A stretch of DNA of 50,215 bases from Parendozoicomonas callyspongiae (GTDB taxonomy: Bacteria; Pseudomonadota; Gammaproteobacteria; Pseudomonadales; Endozoicomonadaceae): contig NZ_JAMFLX010000029.1 in the NCBI RefSeq assembly GCF_023502345.1, positions 1 to 50,215 of the forward strand, in the 5' to 3' direction. Below, in pieces: positions 1 through 8,758 of this stretch. The notes beneath the pieces are model-generated. The model was not told where the DNA came from. It saw nothing but the letters and a program-made list of their open reading frames with translations, and made no database searches. The stretch's first letter is position 1, and each line of letters opens with the position of its first letter. The translations under genes and the position numbers were made by a program.

Positions 1-138
1 AACATTTCCTATGTTTCTATTGTAAACCCGGATCATTCCAAAAACAGCCAGTAACTTTTGATGTCAATCACTGCTGTTAGACAGTCTTGCACTATTGTTT
101 GCAACCAACCTGAACTTAATAGAAATCTACAGTTCCAA

Positions 139-180
139 GAGCCAGGAGCCAGGAGCCAGGAGCCAGGAGCCAGGAGCCAA
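139..180. repeat. 7-bp tandem repeat (GAGCCAG), five full copies plus a partial one
   Basis: The unit GAGCCAG runs head to tail from 139 to 173, followed by a sixth copy broken at its last base. Read on the plus strand it produces AGGAG every 7 bases. The last AGGAG (172-176) lies 9 bases before the ATG at 186, so the repeat array also serves as the Shine-Dalgarno sequence of the following ORF. Copy number at such arrays can change by slippage. Confidence 0.9.
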
Positions 181-185
181 AGCAC

Positions 186-1220
186 ATGATCGAACTTAAA
201 ATAATCAGAGTTAGAACACAACCTACTCCCAAGGATGAGTCTCGATTTATAAATGAAACAGAGAAAAAAATACCCAATCCAGGAGTTAATAGCACAAGAG
301 GGAAACACATAGCCCAAAGACATGCGTCGGAATGGCTTAATTACGGTAACCCAGACGATTGGGATGTTGAATTTGAGAGTGCAGTATTAAATACTGTCGA
401 CAATCTAAAAATCGGACAAATGAAGCCGTCTGATATGATTGAGCATTTTGAAAAAGTAAGATACACAATAGCCCATAAAAGAAAAAACGCAGACACTTAT
501 GAATTTGGTTTACGAAGGGACACTATACCATGCTCCTCTCCGCTTGAAATACATAGCTATACACAAATAATTCCCAGCGAGCTGACATATGGCTACGCTC
601 TGGAACGCGCAATAACAATACCCTACGACGGAAAACACTTTATAGAATCACAAAGTAATAATGGAAAATATTGGGCAGATAATTCTTTTTATAAACGTGA
701 AAAGCAAGGCCCCTTGAGATACGGTCTGGTGCAAGGCTTTATAAATGGTGACCCAATTCCGTTAACGCAATATGTTTATTGTTCCAGAACAGAAAAACAC
801 AGACTTTATGAAAGTGAAAAATGGTTTTCGGAATTAGAAGTGGATTATATTGGAGATAACAAGGAATCAGCGATATGGCTGCACACTGGTGCTGATCAAA
901 TACCTGTTGTATTAAAACATATACAAGAATTAATTGATAAAGCCGTAGCCGGAGATTTAACCGTTATTCCAAGAATACACTGGTGGTACGTTCATCTTAC
1001 CCCAGTCTGCAGAGGCTCTGGAGGAATAGCAGAAATGCTGACAAATACATTGTGTCGATTGAATGGGGTTGATTTACCAAGATGGAAAGATGGTGTAGCT
1101 CCGTCCGTTGAAACTCTGTTAGAACCAAATGAAGAGAAATTCTGCGAAAATTATCACAAGCTTTTTGCTTCTGAAGACTCTCTGAATAATTTGTTTACAA
1201 GCCCCTTGAATCTAAAATAA
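186..1220 (+). CDS. Orphan hypothetical protein, AT-rich, 344 aa
   Basis: I do not recognise this protein. It is a complete ORF with ATG start and TAA stop, no signal peptide and no membrane segment, so it is probably cytoplasmic or exported by a dedicated system. The base composition is clearly more AT-rich than pheT next door, with A/T-ending codons and runs such as ATATAC, which suggests acquisition by transfer. A conserved-looking stretch near residues 266-292 contains HWWYVHLTPVCRGSGG followed by an amphipathic helix. The spacing P-x-x-x-G-x-G loosely recalls the Fic/Fido loop (HPFxxGNGR), but the key His, Asn and Arg are not in place, so I would not assign that fold. The start is supported by the AGGAG supplied by the tandem repeat upstream. 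It stands alone and converges on pheT. Confidence 0.7.
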   Translation: MIELKIIRVRTQPTPKDESRFINETEKKIPNPGVNSTRGKHIAQRHASEWLNYGNPDDWDVEFESAVLNTVDNLKIGQMKPSDMIEHFEKVRYTIAHKRKNADTYEFGLRRDTIPCSSPLEIHSYTQIIPSELTYGYALERAITIPYDGKHFIESQSNNGKYWADNSFYKREKQGPLRYGLVQGFINGDPIPLTQYVYCSRTEKHRLYESEKWFSELEVDYIGDNKESAIWLHTGADQIPVVLKHIQELIDKAVAGDLTVIPRIHWWYVHLTPVCRGSGGIAEMLTNTLCRLNGVDLPRWKDGVAPSVETLLEPNEEKFCENYHKLFASEDSLNNLFTSPLNLK

Positions 1221-1234
1221 TGTCAAGGGGCTTG
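1198..1234. terminator. 12-bp inverted repeat spanning the stop codon; possible bidirectional terminator
   Basis: CAAGCCCCTTGA (1198-1209) is the exact reverse complement of TCAAGGGGCTTG (1223-1234). The left arm is formed by the last codons of the preceding ORF and the TAA stop lies in the 13-base loop. It sits between the convergent ends of that ORF and pheT, where a shared terminator is expected. No strong T tract follows on either strand, so termination efficiency is uncertain. Confidence 0.5.
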
Positions 1235-1262
1235 AATCACAATCAAGAGCCCGGATGGCTAT

Positions 1263-3656
1263 TTATTGCCGCAGAGTTGCACCAAGCTCAGCAGACAACG
1301 CATCAATAATTGAAGCAAACAGCTCATTCACTTCTTCATCCTGCAGAGTGCGCTCGGCATGACGCCAGGTTACACCCAGAGCCAGACTCTTCTTACCCTC
1401 TTCCACGCCTTTACCGCTGTAAACATCGAACAGGCGGATATCACGCAGCCACTCACCGGCCTTGCTGCGAATGATCGCTTCAACATCAGCAGCTGCGGTT
1501 GCCTGATCCAGTACCAGAGCCATATCACGGCGAACTTCCGGGAACTTGGACAGAGCCTGGAAGCTGGTTACTTCACCGGCTGTCAGGACATCAGCGGAGA
1601 TCTCAAACAGGAAGACACTGGAATCAATATCCACTTCCTTGGCCACTTTCGGATGCAGGGCACCGATCACACCGACAACATTGCCATCACGCACGATCTC
1701 GGCACACTGGCCGGGATGCAGGCATGGACGCTTGGCGGCACGGAAACTGTATTGATCAGCATTACCAACGCGCTTGAACAGGGCTTCCAGATCATCTTTC
1801 AGATCGAAGAAGTCAACGTCAGCGTTATTGCCATGCCAGCTTTCTGGATGACGGGTTCCACAGACAGCACCACCGAACCACAGATCCTGGGTCAGCTTGT
1901 CACCCTTGCGCAGGAAGATTTGGCCGGATTCAAACAGACGCACACGACTCTGTTGACGGTTCAGGTTATGGCGAATAGTAGAAACCAGACCCGGCATCAG
2001 GCTGGTACGCATCACAGACATATCCTGTGAGATCGGGTTGGCCAGATGCTCAGGCTCACACTCAGGATCAAACAGTTTGTGCAGCTTGGGATCGATAAAA
2101 CTGAAGTTAATCGCCTCACGGTAGCCACGGGCCACCAGCACACGACGCAGCTCCATCAGATCCACATTAGCCTCAGGAATCGGCTTCAGGCGCAGCTCTG
2201 CAACAGGAATGGTGTTGGGCAGATTGTTGTAACCGAAGATACGGCCAACTTCTTCTACCAGATCTTCCTGAATGCTGATGTCGAAACGCCAGCTTGGCAC
2301 AGCAACATCCCATTCAGCCTCTCCATCAGAGCCGTCCGTAGCGGTCAGTTCCAGACCCAGGCAGGACAGCAGCGCTTCAATACGCTCGCAGGGAATTTCC
2401 AGACCCAGCAGATCAGTAACCTTCTGCTGACGCAGCTTAACAGTCGTTGCTTTGGGCAGAGTTTCTTCACAGGCCACTTCAGAAACAGGGCCAGGCTTAC
2501 CACCGCAGATTTCAATAATCAGCTGGGTAGCACGCTCGATAGCCTTACTCTGCAGCTGGTAGTCCACACCACGCTCAAAACGGTGGGAAGCATCGGTATG
2601 CAGACCGTAAACACGGGCCTTACCGGCAATGGCAATCTTGTCGAAGAAAGCCGCTTCCAGGAAGATATTCTTGGCGTCAGCGTTAACGCCGGAGTATTCA
2701 CCACCCATAACGCCGGCGATACCCAGGGCCTTCTCTTCGTCTGCAATCACCAGAGTCTTGCTATTCAGTTCCTGCTCGGTGCCGTCCAGCATCAGCAGTT
2801 TTTCACCCTGCTCGGCCATACGCACATGGATAGCGCCGGACAAACGGTCCAGATCATAGCCGTGCATTGGCTGACCCAGTTCCAGCATCACGTAGTTGGT
2901 GACGTCAACAACGGGATCGATGGAGCGAACACCGGAACGGCGCAGACGCTCAACCATCCACATTGGAGTCGCGGCCTGAACGTTGACATCACGGATGACG
3001 CGACCAACAAAACGTGGGCAGGCTTCCGGAGCATCCAGCTCTACAGGGAACTCATCATCGATTTCAGCCACAACATCCTGGAATTCAGGAGCTTTTACTT
3101 CGGTCAGGAAGTTAGCGGAAACCTCACGAGCCAGACCGGCAATACCGAGGCAGTCACCACGGTTCGGAGTCAGGTCGACATCAATAATGGTGTCGTCCAG
3201 CTGCAGGTATTCACGGATATCCGCGCCAACAGGCGCATCCAGAGGCAGCTCCATAATGCCGTCAGCACGCTCACTGGCCAGACCGATCTCATCATCGCCA
3301 CACAACATGCCGAAGGATTCTACGCCGCGCAGCTTGGCTTTCTTGATCTTGAAATTGCCGGGCAGAACCGCGCCAACCATGGCAAAAGGAATCTTGATAC
3401 CAACGCGTGCGTTAGGAGCACCACAAACCACCTGGAACTCTTCAGATCCATTGGTCACCTTGGTGACACGCAGCTTGTCTGCATTGGGGTGTTGCTCACA
3501 GGCAACAATTTCACCAACCACAACACCGGTAAACTCAGGTGCTACGGCTTCATATTCGTCCACTTCCAGGCCAGCCATGGTGATCTTGCTGACCAGCTCT
3601 TCGGTGCTCGCTTCCGGGTTTACCCAGCTGCGCAGCCACTGTTCGCTGAATTTCAT
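1263..3656 (-). CDS. pheT: Phenylalanine-tRNA ligase beta subunit
   Basis: PheT is the large subunit of the cytoplasmic alpha2-beta2 phenylalanyl-tRNA synthetase. It recognises tRNA-Phe and carries the editing site that removes mischarged tyrosine. The protein has 797 residues, like the E. coli subunit (795). It opens with the usual MKFSEQWLRSWV, followed by an EMAP-type tRNA-binding OB domain (about 40-150, with VVCGAPNAR), the B3/B4 editing domain (about 210-390), the B5 domain (about 400-480), the catalytic-like core and a C-terminal FDX-ACB domain ending in the typical ELGATLRQ. It follows pheS with a gap of about 77 bases and must be cotranscribed with it. No promoter is evident between the two. 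Confidence 0.98.
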   Translation of the reverse strand: MKFSEQWLRSWVNPEASTEELVSKITMAGLEVDEYEAVAPEFTGVVVGEIVACEQHPNADKLRVTKVTNGSEEFQVVCGAPNARVGIKIPFAMVGAVLPGNFKIKKAKLRGVESFGMLCGDDEIGLASERADGIMELPLDAPVGADIREYLQLDDTIIDVDLTPNRGDCLGIAGLAREVSANFLTEVKAPEFQDVVAEIDDEFPVELDAPEACPRFVGRVIRDVNVQAATPMWMVERLRRSGVRSIDPVVDVTNYVMLELGQPMHGYDLDRLSGAIHVRMAEQGEKLLMLDGTEQELNSKTLVIADEEKALGIAGVMGGEYSGVNADAKNIFLEAAFFDKIAIAGKARVYGLHTDASHRFERGVDYQLQSKAIERATQLIIEICGGKPGPVSEVACEETLPKATTVKLRQQKVTDLLGLEIPCERIEALLSCLGLELTATDGSDGEAEWDVAVPSWRFDISIQEDLVEEVGRIFGYNNLPNTIPVAELRLKPIPEANVDLMELRRVLVARGYREAINFSFIDPKLHKLFDPECEPEHLANPISQDMSVMRTSLMPGLVSTIRHNLNRQQSRVRLFESGQIFLRKGDKLTQDLWFGGAVCGTRHPESWHGNNADVDFFDLKDDLEALFKRVGNADQYSFRAAKRPCLHPGQCAEIVRDGNVVGVIGALHPKVAKEVDIDSSVFLFEISADVLTAGEVTSFQALSKFPEVRRDMALVLDQATAAADVEAIIRSKAGEWLRDIRLFDVYSGKGVEEGKKSLALGVTWRHAERTLQDEEVNELFASIIDALSAELGATLRQ

Positions 3657-3733
3657 GCTTTTCTCATCCTTAATCTCCTCTTAAGACAGGAGACCGGGTC
3701 AATCTATCTCGTCAGTTCAGAAGGTGGTTTGGC

Positions 3734-4848
<1,115 letters not shown>

Positions 4849-4971
4849 CCAGAACCCGGGTTTCAGCGCCGGAAAACAGAATTAGCAGTTTTTAAACAAT
4901 AAAGCGGTCAAGTGTACATAAGATCGGGCAGCAAGACTATGTACCTGCTGCCCTTTTGGGCTTTTTCAGAC

Positions 4972-5496
4972 TTACTGCAGCTGACTTTTGATTCGATCAG
5001 CGAATTCATGCACATATTTTCGCTGACACTCTTTCTTCGGGCAATCCTGCCCGCAGATCTCAGTTAATCGTTTTACTGCGGTTTCAGACTCAGCACCCAG
5101 TGCGACCAGAGTACAACTCAGGACAATAGCTGAACGTCCCAGACCATTGCGGCAATGAACCAGAACATTCTTTCCCTGCTTCACCTGATGGGAAAGATCC
5201 GTGACAAAGTCACTGAATTTTTGCCGGTCTTCGTCCCGGGGGAAGCTTCGATATTCACCTTCAATTGGGTATTCACGTAACTCAAGCCCGCTGGCCTCAA
5301 CAACCTCCCGGTAGTGGCTGACATAAAGCTTTTCCTTCAGCTCATCCTGAGGCACAACACTGACAATAATATCAACCCCCATTCTGGCAATATCAGCAAC
5401 ATCCTTGCACAGATCACGATTGAAGTAGTAAAGACGCTTAGAGCTGGCATCGAATCGTCCCGGACAGATCCCCAAGCCCAAGACAGCCTTTAACAT
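4972..5496 (-). CDS. Tyrosine / dual-specificity protein phosphatase
   Basis: A 174-residue cytoplasmic phosphatase of the cysteine-based superfamily. The signature HC-x5-R is present as VHCRNGLGRSA, with nucleophile Cys115 and phosphate-binding Arg121. The RDED stretch around residues 87-90 could provide the general acid Asp. Length and layout resemble the small dual-specificity phosphatases (CDKN3 or VH1-like) rather than the low-molecular-weight type. Ser after the catalytic Arg is the usual RS pair. The substrate cannot be read from the sequence. The gene stands alone, divergent from smrA, and lies in the block that separates pheS from rplT. A stem-loop (GGGCAGCA/TGCTGCCC, about 4926-4953) lies just downstream of its stop and may terminate it, although no clean T tract follows. 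Confidence 0.88.
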   Translation of the reverse strand: MLKAVLGLGICPGRFDASSKRLYYFNRDLCKDVADIARMGVDIIVSVVPQDELKEKLYVSHYREVVEASGLELREYPIEGEYRSFPRDEDRQKFSDFVTDLSHQVKQGKNVLVHCRNGLGRSAIVLSCTLVALGAESETAVKRLTEICGQDCPKKECQRKYVHEFADRIKSQLQ

Positions 5497-5730
5497 CAGT
5501 CTTTACCCAGTAAACCCTGTAAGGCAGTTCTTCAGAAGTATCTGCCTGTAACCCTCAGTACGAAAACCCTGACCAACAGCAGAAAAAAATCAGCCCATGA
5601 AAACACCTGTTCATTGTGAAGCCACTAACAAAAGAGACAGAGTCACCATCAATCTGCTCATGCAGTGGACTCGTGTTAGCAAGTCATTATGGTATTCTTG
5701 CCAAACTACAAATCTCAGCATCTGATAGCC

Positions 5731-6309
5731 ATGCACACGGAAGATATTGACCTCTTTTTTGATGAAATGTCCGGGGTCCAGCCACTGGCACCAGCAAAAC
5801 GGGCGACCATTAAAGCCGAACGAAAAGATACCCCCGGCCAGGAGGAGCGCCGCCGGGCGGCCGCTGAAGAACTGATTGACCCCAACCCTCTTTCCATGGA
5901 ACTGCGCAAACGTCTGCAACCCCACGATTTTCTGTTCTGGAAGGAATCCGGTGTTCAGGAGGGCGTTTGGAAAAAGCTGTGTCTGGGTAAATACAATATG
6001 GAAGCCAGTCTCGACCTGCATCTCTTTACTGTTAAAGAAGCCCGCCAGGAGCTGCACAGCTTTTTAAAGAGCTGTCTGGAAAATGGCATTCGCACTGTTC
6101 TGATTCGCCATGGACGTGGAGAACAGGGGGCTGAAAAAGCCACAATCAAAAGTTATACCAACCAGTGGCTGCTGGAACACGACCATGTACTAGCATTCCA
6201 CACAGCCCAGAAACAACACGGGGGAACCGCAGCTGTATACACCATGATTCGTAAAAATGCTGACGCCCGCAATGAAAACCGAGAACAACACGCACGAAGG
6301 AATCACTAA
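5731..6309 (+). CDS. smrA: Smr-domain protein, SmrA-type nuclease
   Basis: The C-terminal half is an Smr (small MutS-related) domain. LDLH opens the domain (about residue 95), followed by EARQELHSFL, then VLIRHGRGEQG, and HGGTAAVYTMIRK near the end. These are the conserved parts of SmrA/YdaL proteins, which have nicking endonuclease activity on nucleic acid. The N-terminal part (DLFFDEMSGVQPL) also matches this subfamily. An open frame begins at 5689, but the ATG at 5731 (MHTEDIDLFFDEM) fits the family start, giving 192 residues. Neither start has a good Shine-Dalgarno sequence. It is divergent from the phosphatase gene. A GCGCCC/GGGCGC hairpin (6316-6336) follows the stop codon but lacks a T tract. 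Confidence 0.88.
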   Translation: MHTEDIDLFFDEMSGVQPLAPAKRATIKAERKDTPGQEERRRAAAEELIDPNPLSMELRKRLQPHDFLFWKESGVQEGVWKKLCLGKYNMEASLDLHLFTVKEARQELHSFLKSCLENGIRTVLIRHGRGEQGAEKATIKSYTNQWLLEHDHVLAFHTAQKQHGGTAAVYTMIRKNADARNENREQHARRNH

Positions 6310-6451
6310 TACTAAGCGCCCTTGCTATTTGGGCGCACTTCACCCCAGAAATATACGCTTACAACACCTACCACTTTCCCTTACAAAACCAAAAGAAAGC
6401 ACAACTGGAAAAAGATTTTCTTTGACCTGCCGCATCAAATTCCTTGCACAC

Positions 6452-6460
6452 TGGTAAAAT
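6452..6460 (+). promoter_or_regulatory. Possible extended -10 promoter of the Na/phosphate symporter gene
   Basis: TGGTAAAAT (6452-6460) matches an extended -10 element, TGn plus TAAAAT (5 of 6 to consensus), about 46 bases upstream of the symporter start. No good -35 lies at the right distance, which fits extended -10 promoters. I see no clear Pho box. Confidence 0.35.
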
Positions 6461-6505
6461 TCATGGGATACAGCGCCCTTAATTTTCTACCAACCGTAAA
6501 TTGCT

Positions 6506-7648
6506 ATGACCAACACAGGCCTGCAACAAAACACTGCCGGTAATAAATTCCGATGGATAGCGGTAATCTTTATGGTTTACCTGCTACTCGTTGCTGTCGG
6601 CATGATCGGCAGCGGCTTCAAATGGGCGTCAGGTGGCGCTGAAGGTGCGCGACAGCTATTTGCATTTGCAACAAACCCGGTTATGGGTCTTGTTATTGGT
6701 GCCTTTGCTACTGCACTGGTTCAGTCATCCAGTACCGTTACCTCCGTTATCGTAGGCCTGGTTGCCGGTGGACTTCCGGTTCCCACTGCGATTCCCATGA
6801 TTATGGGTGCCAATATCGGTACGACTGTGACCAACACCCTCGTCAGCATGGGCCATATCGGTAAGAAGAAAGAGTTTCGTCGTGCATTCTCAGCAGCGAC
6901 CGTTCATGACTTCTTCAACCTGTTGGCAGTGACAATATTCCTGCCACTGGAAGTGTTTACCGGATTCCTAAGCAACATTTCCGCGAACCTTACCGGGTTC
7001 TTTGTCAGCGATACCTCCCTGAGCATCAAGGGTTTGAACTTTATCAAGCCGCTGACCAAGCCTGTTGTTGGCGTTTTTAAGGATCTCTACACCACCCTGC
7101 CCGATATCTGGGGTGGCGTTGCACTGGCGCTAACAGGTCTGGCCCTTATCTTTATCTCCATCATTATGCTGGGCAAACTGCTTAAGGTACTGATGGTTGG
7201 CCGCGCCAAGCAAATTCTGCATCGCGCAATCGGTCATGGCCCAATGACCGGTATTACTTCCGGCACACTGATGACCATTGCCGTCCAGTCTTCTTCTACC
7301 AGTACCAGTCTGATCGTTCCCCTGGCAGGTAACGGTCTGTTTAAACTGAAGGAAATCTACCCCTTCACACTGGGCGCCAACATTGGCACCTGTATCACAG
7401 CACTGCTTGCTGCAACAGCGGTTGAAGGCAGCATGGCTGACCATGCCCTGCAGATTGCCCTGGTACACCTTACCTTTAACATCTCGGCTACAATTTTGAT
7501 TTACGGCATTCCATTCCTGCGCAATATTCCGCTGCGAACGGCACGTCGATTTGCCCAGCTGGCCAGCCGACACAAGTGGGTAGTGTTTGCCTATGTCATC
7601 GGTCTGTTCTTTGTTCTACCAACTGTTTTGATTACACTGACCGCTTAA
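6506..7648 (+). CDS. nptA: Na+/phosphate symporter family protein
   Basis: An inner-membrane transporter of the Na/Pi cotransporter (SLC34/NptA) family, predicted to take up inorganic phosphate with sodium. The 380-residue protein has the inverted-repeat architecture of the family: QSSSTVTSVIVGL (about 71-83) and QSSSTSTSLIVPL (about 260-272) are the two QSSS motifs that form the binding site, and each is followed by GANIGT (about 99 and 290). About eight hydrophobic segments can be seen. There is no C-terminal PhoU-like domain, unlike the longer YjbB type. A small coiled-coil gene begins 11 bases after the stop and is surely cotranscribed. The symbol follows the characterised Vibrio homologue. 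Confidence 0.88.
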   Translation: MTNTGLQQNTAGNKFRWIAVIFMVYLLLVAVGMIGSGFKWASGGAEGARQLFAFATNPVMGLVIGAFATALVQSSSTVTSVIVGLVAGGLPVPTAIPMIMGANIGTTVTNTLVSMGHIGKKKEFRRAFSAATVHDFFNLLAVTIFLPLEVFTGFLSNISANLTGFFVSDTSLSIKGLNFIKPLTKPVVGVFKDLYTTLPDIWGGVALALTGLALIFISIIMLGKLLKVLMVGRAKQILHRAIGHGPMTGITSGTLMTIAVQSSSTSTSLIVPLAGNGLFKLKEIYPFTLGANIGTCITALLAATAVEGSMADHALQIALVHLTFNISATILIYGIPFLRNIPLRTARRFAQLASRHKWVVFAYVIGLFFVLPTVLITLTA

Positions 7649-7659
7649 TGGAGTAGATC

Positions 7660-7929
7660 ATGACGTCTATGCAGGAATACAAAGCACACAGAAAAGCCCT
7701 GAAGGCTCAAATCAAGGAAACCAAGGCTCTGCTGACTCAGCTCGAGCAGGAGCTTGAGGAAGAGCGTGAAGAGATGCAGCACGAACAGGTGGAACACCTT
7801 GAGGAGTACATGGAGAAGGCCCAGCCTCACCTCGAAGACCTCAAGACCCTCAGTACGTCAGCCCTCTCGGATTTTAAGGATTCACTTCACAATCTGATGG
7901 AGTGGCTGAAAGGCAGCAAGAGTAAGTAA
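7660..7929 (+). CDS. Small coiled-coil protein in the phosphate symporter operon
   Basis: An 89-residue hydrophilic protein dominated by a long charged helix. Residues about 5-65 have heptad spacing and a Glu-rich run (QLEQELEEEREEMQ). There is no signal peptide or membrane segment. GGAG at 7650-7653 lies 6 bases before the ATG, which overlaps the expected spacing well, and the gene is 11 bases after the symporter stop. A strong terminator follows directly, so the two genes form a complete two-gene operon. I do not recognise a family. By position it could do for the symporter what fused PhoU-like helical domains do in other members of the family, but that is only inference. Confidence 0.75.
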   Translation: MTSMQEYKAHRKALKAQIKETKALLTQLEQELEEEREEMQHEQVEHLEEYMEKAQPHLEDLKTLSTSALSDFKDSLHNLMEWLKGSKSK

Positions 7930-7946
7930 CTCTCCTCTTACAGAGC

Positions 7947-7979
7947 AAAAAGGCAGAAGGTAAGACCTCTGCCTTTTTT
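7947..7979 (+). terminator. Rho-independent terminator of the symporter operon
   Basis: AAAAAGGCAGA pairs with TCTGCCTTTTTT around the loop AGGTAAGACC. A GC-rich stem core and a six-T tract on the plus strand make this a textbook terminator about 20 bases after the coiled-coil gene. Confidence 0.92.
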
Positions 7980-8302
7980 GTATCGATTCCCACTCAAATC
8001 CTCCTTTGACCTTGGTTTAACACTACCCCAAAGGCTAATGACAGCCTCACCCGCCCCTTACAAAACTGATAAGGCAACAAGATCAAAACACCTAAGAGCC
8101 TGTTCATAATCTTATCGCAGGCTGCAAATGCCGAATAAAAGCAATCAAAAGCTACCAGAAAAAAGAGCCTAGCAAACAGCAACCGTCGGAAAAAAATGTA
8201 CCCCCTGCCCGGCTAAGCAAGAATTTCATAATTCCCCTGCAAGACAGGGAGTTGAATTCAATTTCTCCCCGAGACATCAGGGATGAATTCAAGATAACTT
8301 CA
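7980..8302. other. Intergenic stretch without recognisable genes
   Basis: About 320 bases between the symporter-operon terminator and the glycine-zipper remnant. I see no ORF with a ribosome binding site, no RNA gene and no repeat here. Open frames on the minus strand are out of keeping with the local coding bias. Confidence 0.6.
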
Positions 8303-8500
8303 ATGGACCAGATAAAAACATTCCTTACGACTACAGCCAGATACACCACAGCCGGTGCCGCAGGTGGCGCAATCACGGGAGGCATGATTGGTCTGGTTAT
8401 TGGTCTGGTTGAAGTATTGCAGTGGGTGCGGTTATCGGCGGTGGAATCGGTCTTGCCAGGGATGCCTGGACCGGCGTCAAGCGGGCTAGCCGCCTGACGC
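8303..8500 (+). pseudogene. Frameshifted glycine-zipper ORF
   Basis: From the ATG at 8303 the frame encodes a short helix, then TTAGAAGGAITGGMIGLVIG, a glycine-zipper-like hydrophobic segment. Around 8415-8422 this pattern breaks off in this frame but continues in another as AVGAVIGGGIGLARDAW. The join looks like a one-base change in a gene for a small membrane protein with paired glycine-zipper helices. No good ribosome binding site is visible. It may be a decayed gene or simply two short open frames. Confidence 0.35.
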
Positions 8501-8758
8501 CAGCTCCAAGCCCGGGACTGGTATCTTGCTTCCGCATTCTTTTTCATACTCACTCTCCAAACTGTCCTCAAAACTCCTGCAGCTATGCGTCGAAGAGCAC
8601 CCAGTTTGGTTTAGAACGCTGAGATGGCACACCAGGGTTGAATGAACGGCTCGGCAAGGCTAAAGCACAAACACGTCACAAGCATATTTGGAATGTTGGA
8701 ACGTACTATCATATACCTCCTCAGAGAGTGGAGAATTTTAAGCTCTAGGCTCCAAAAC

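Noticed and set aside
139-180. CRISPR-like array
   Set aside because: Units are 7 bases and contiguous, without spacers, so it is a simple tandem repeat.
4926-4953. Plus-strand terminator GGGCAGCA ... TGCTGCCC TTTTGGGCTTTTT
   Set aside because: No plus-strand transcript is expected to end here; it more likely belongs to the minus-strand phosphatase gene, where the T tract is poor.
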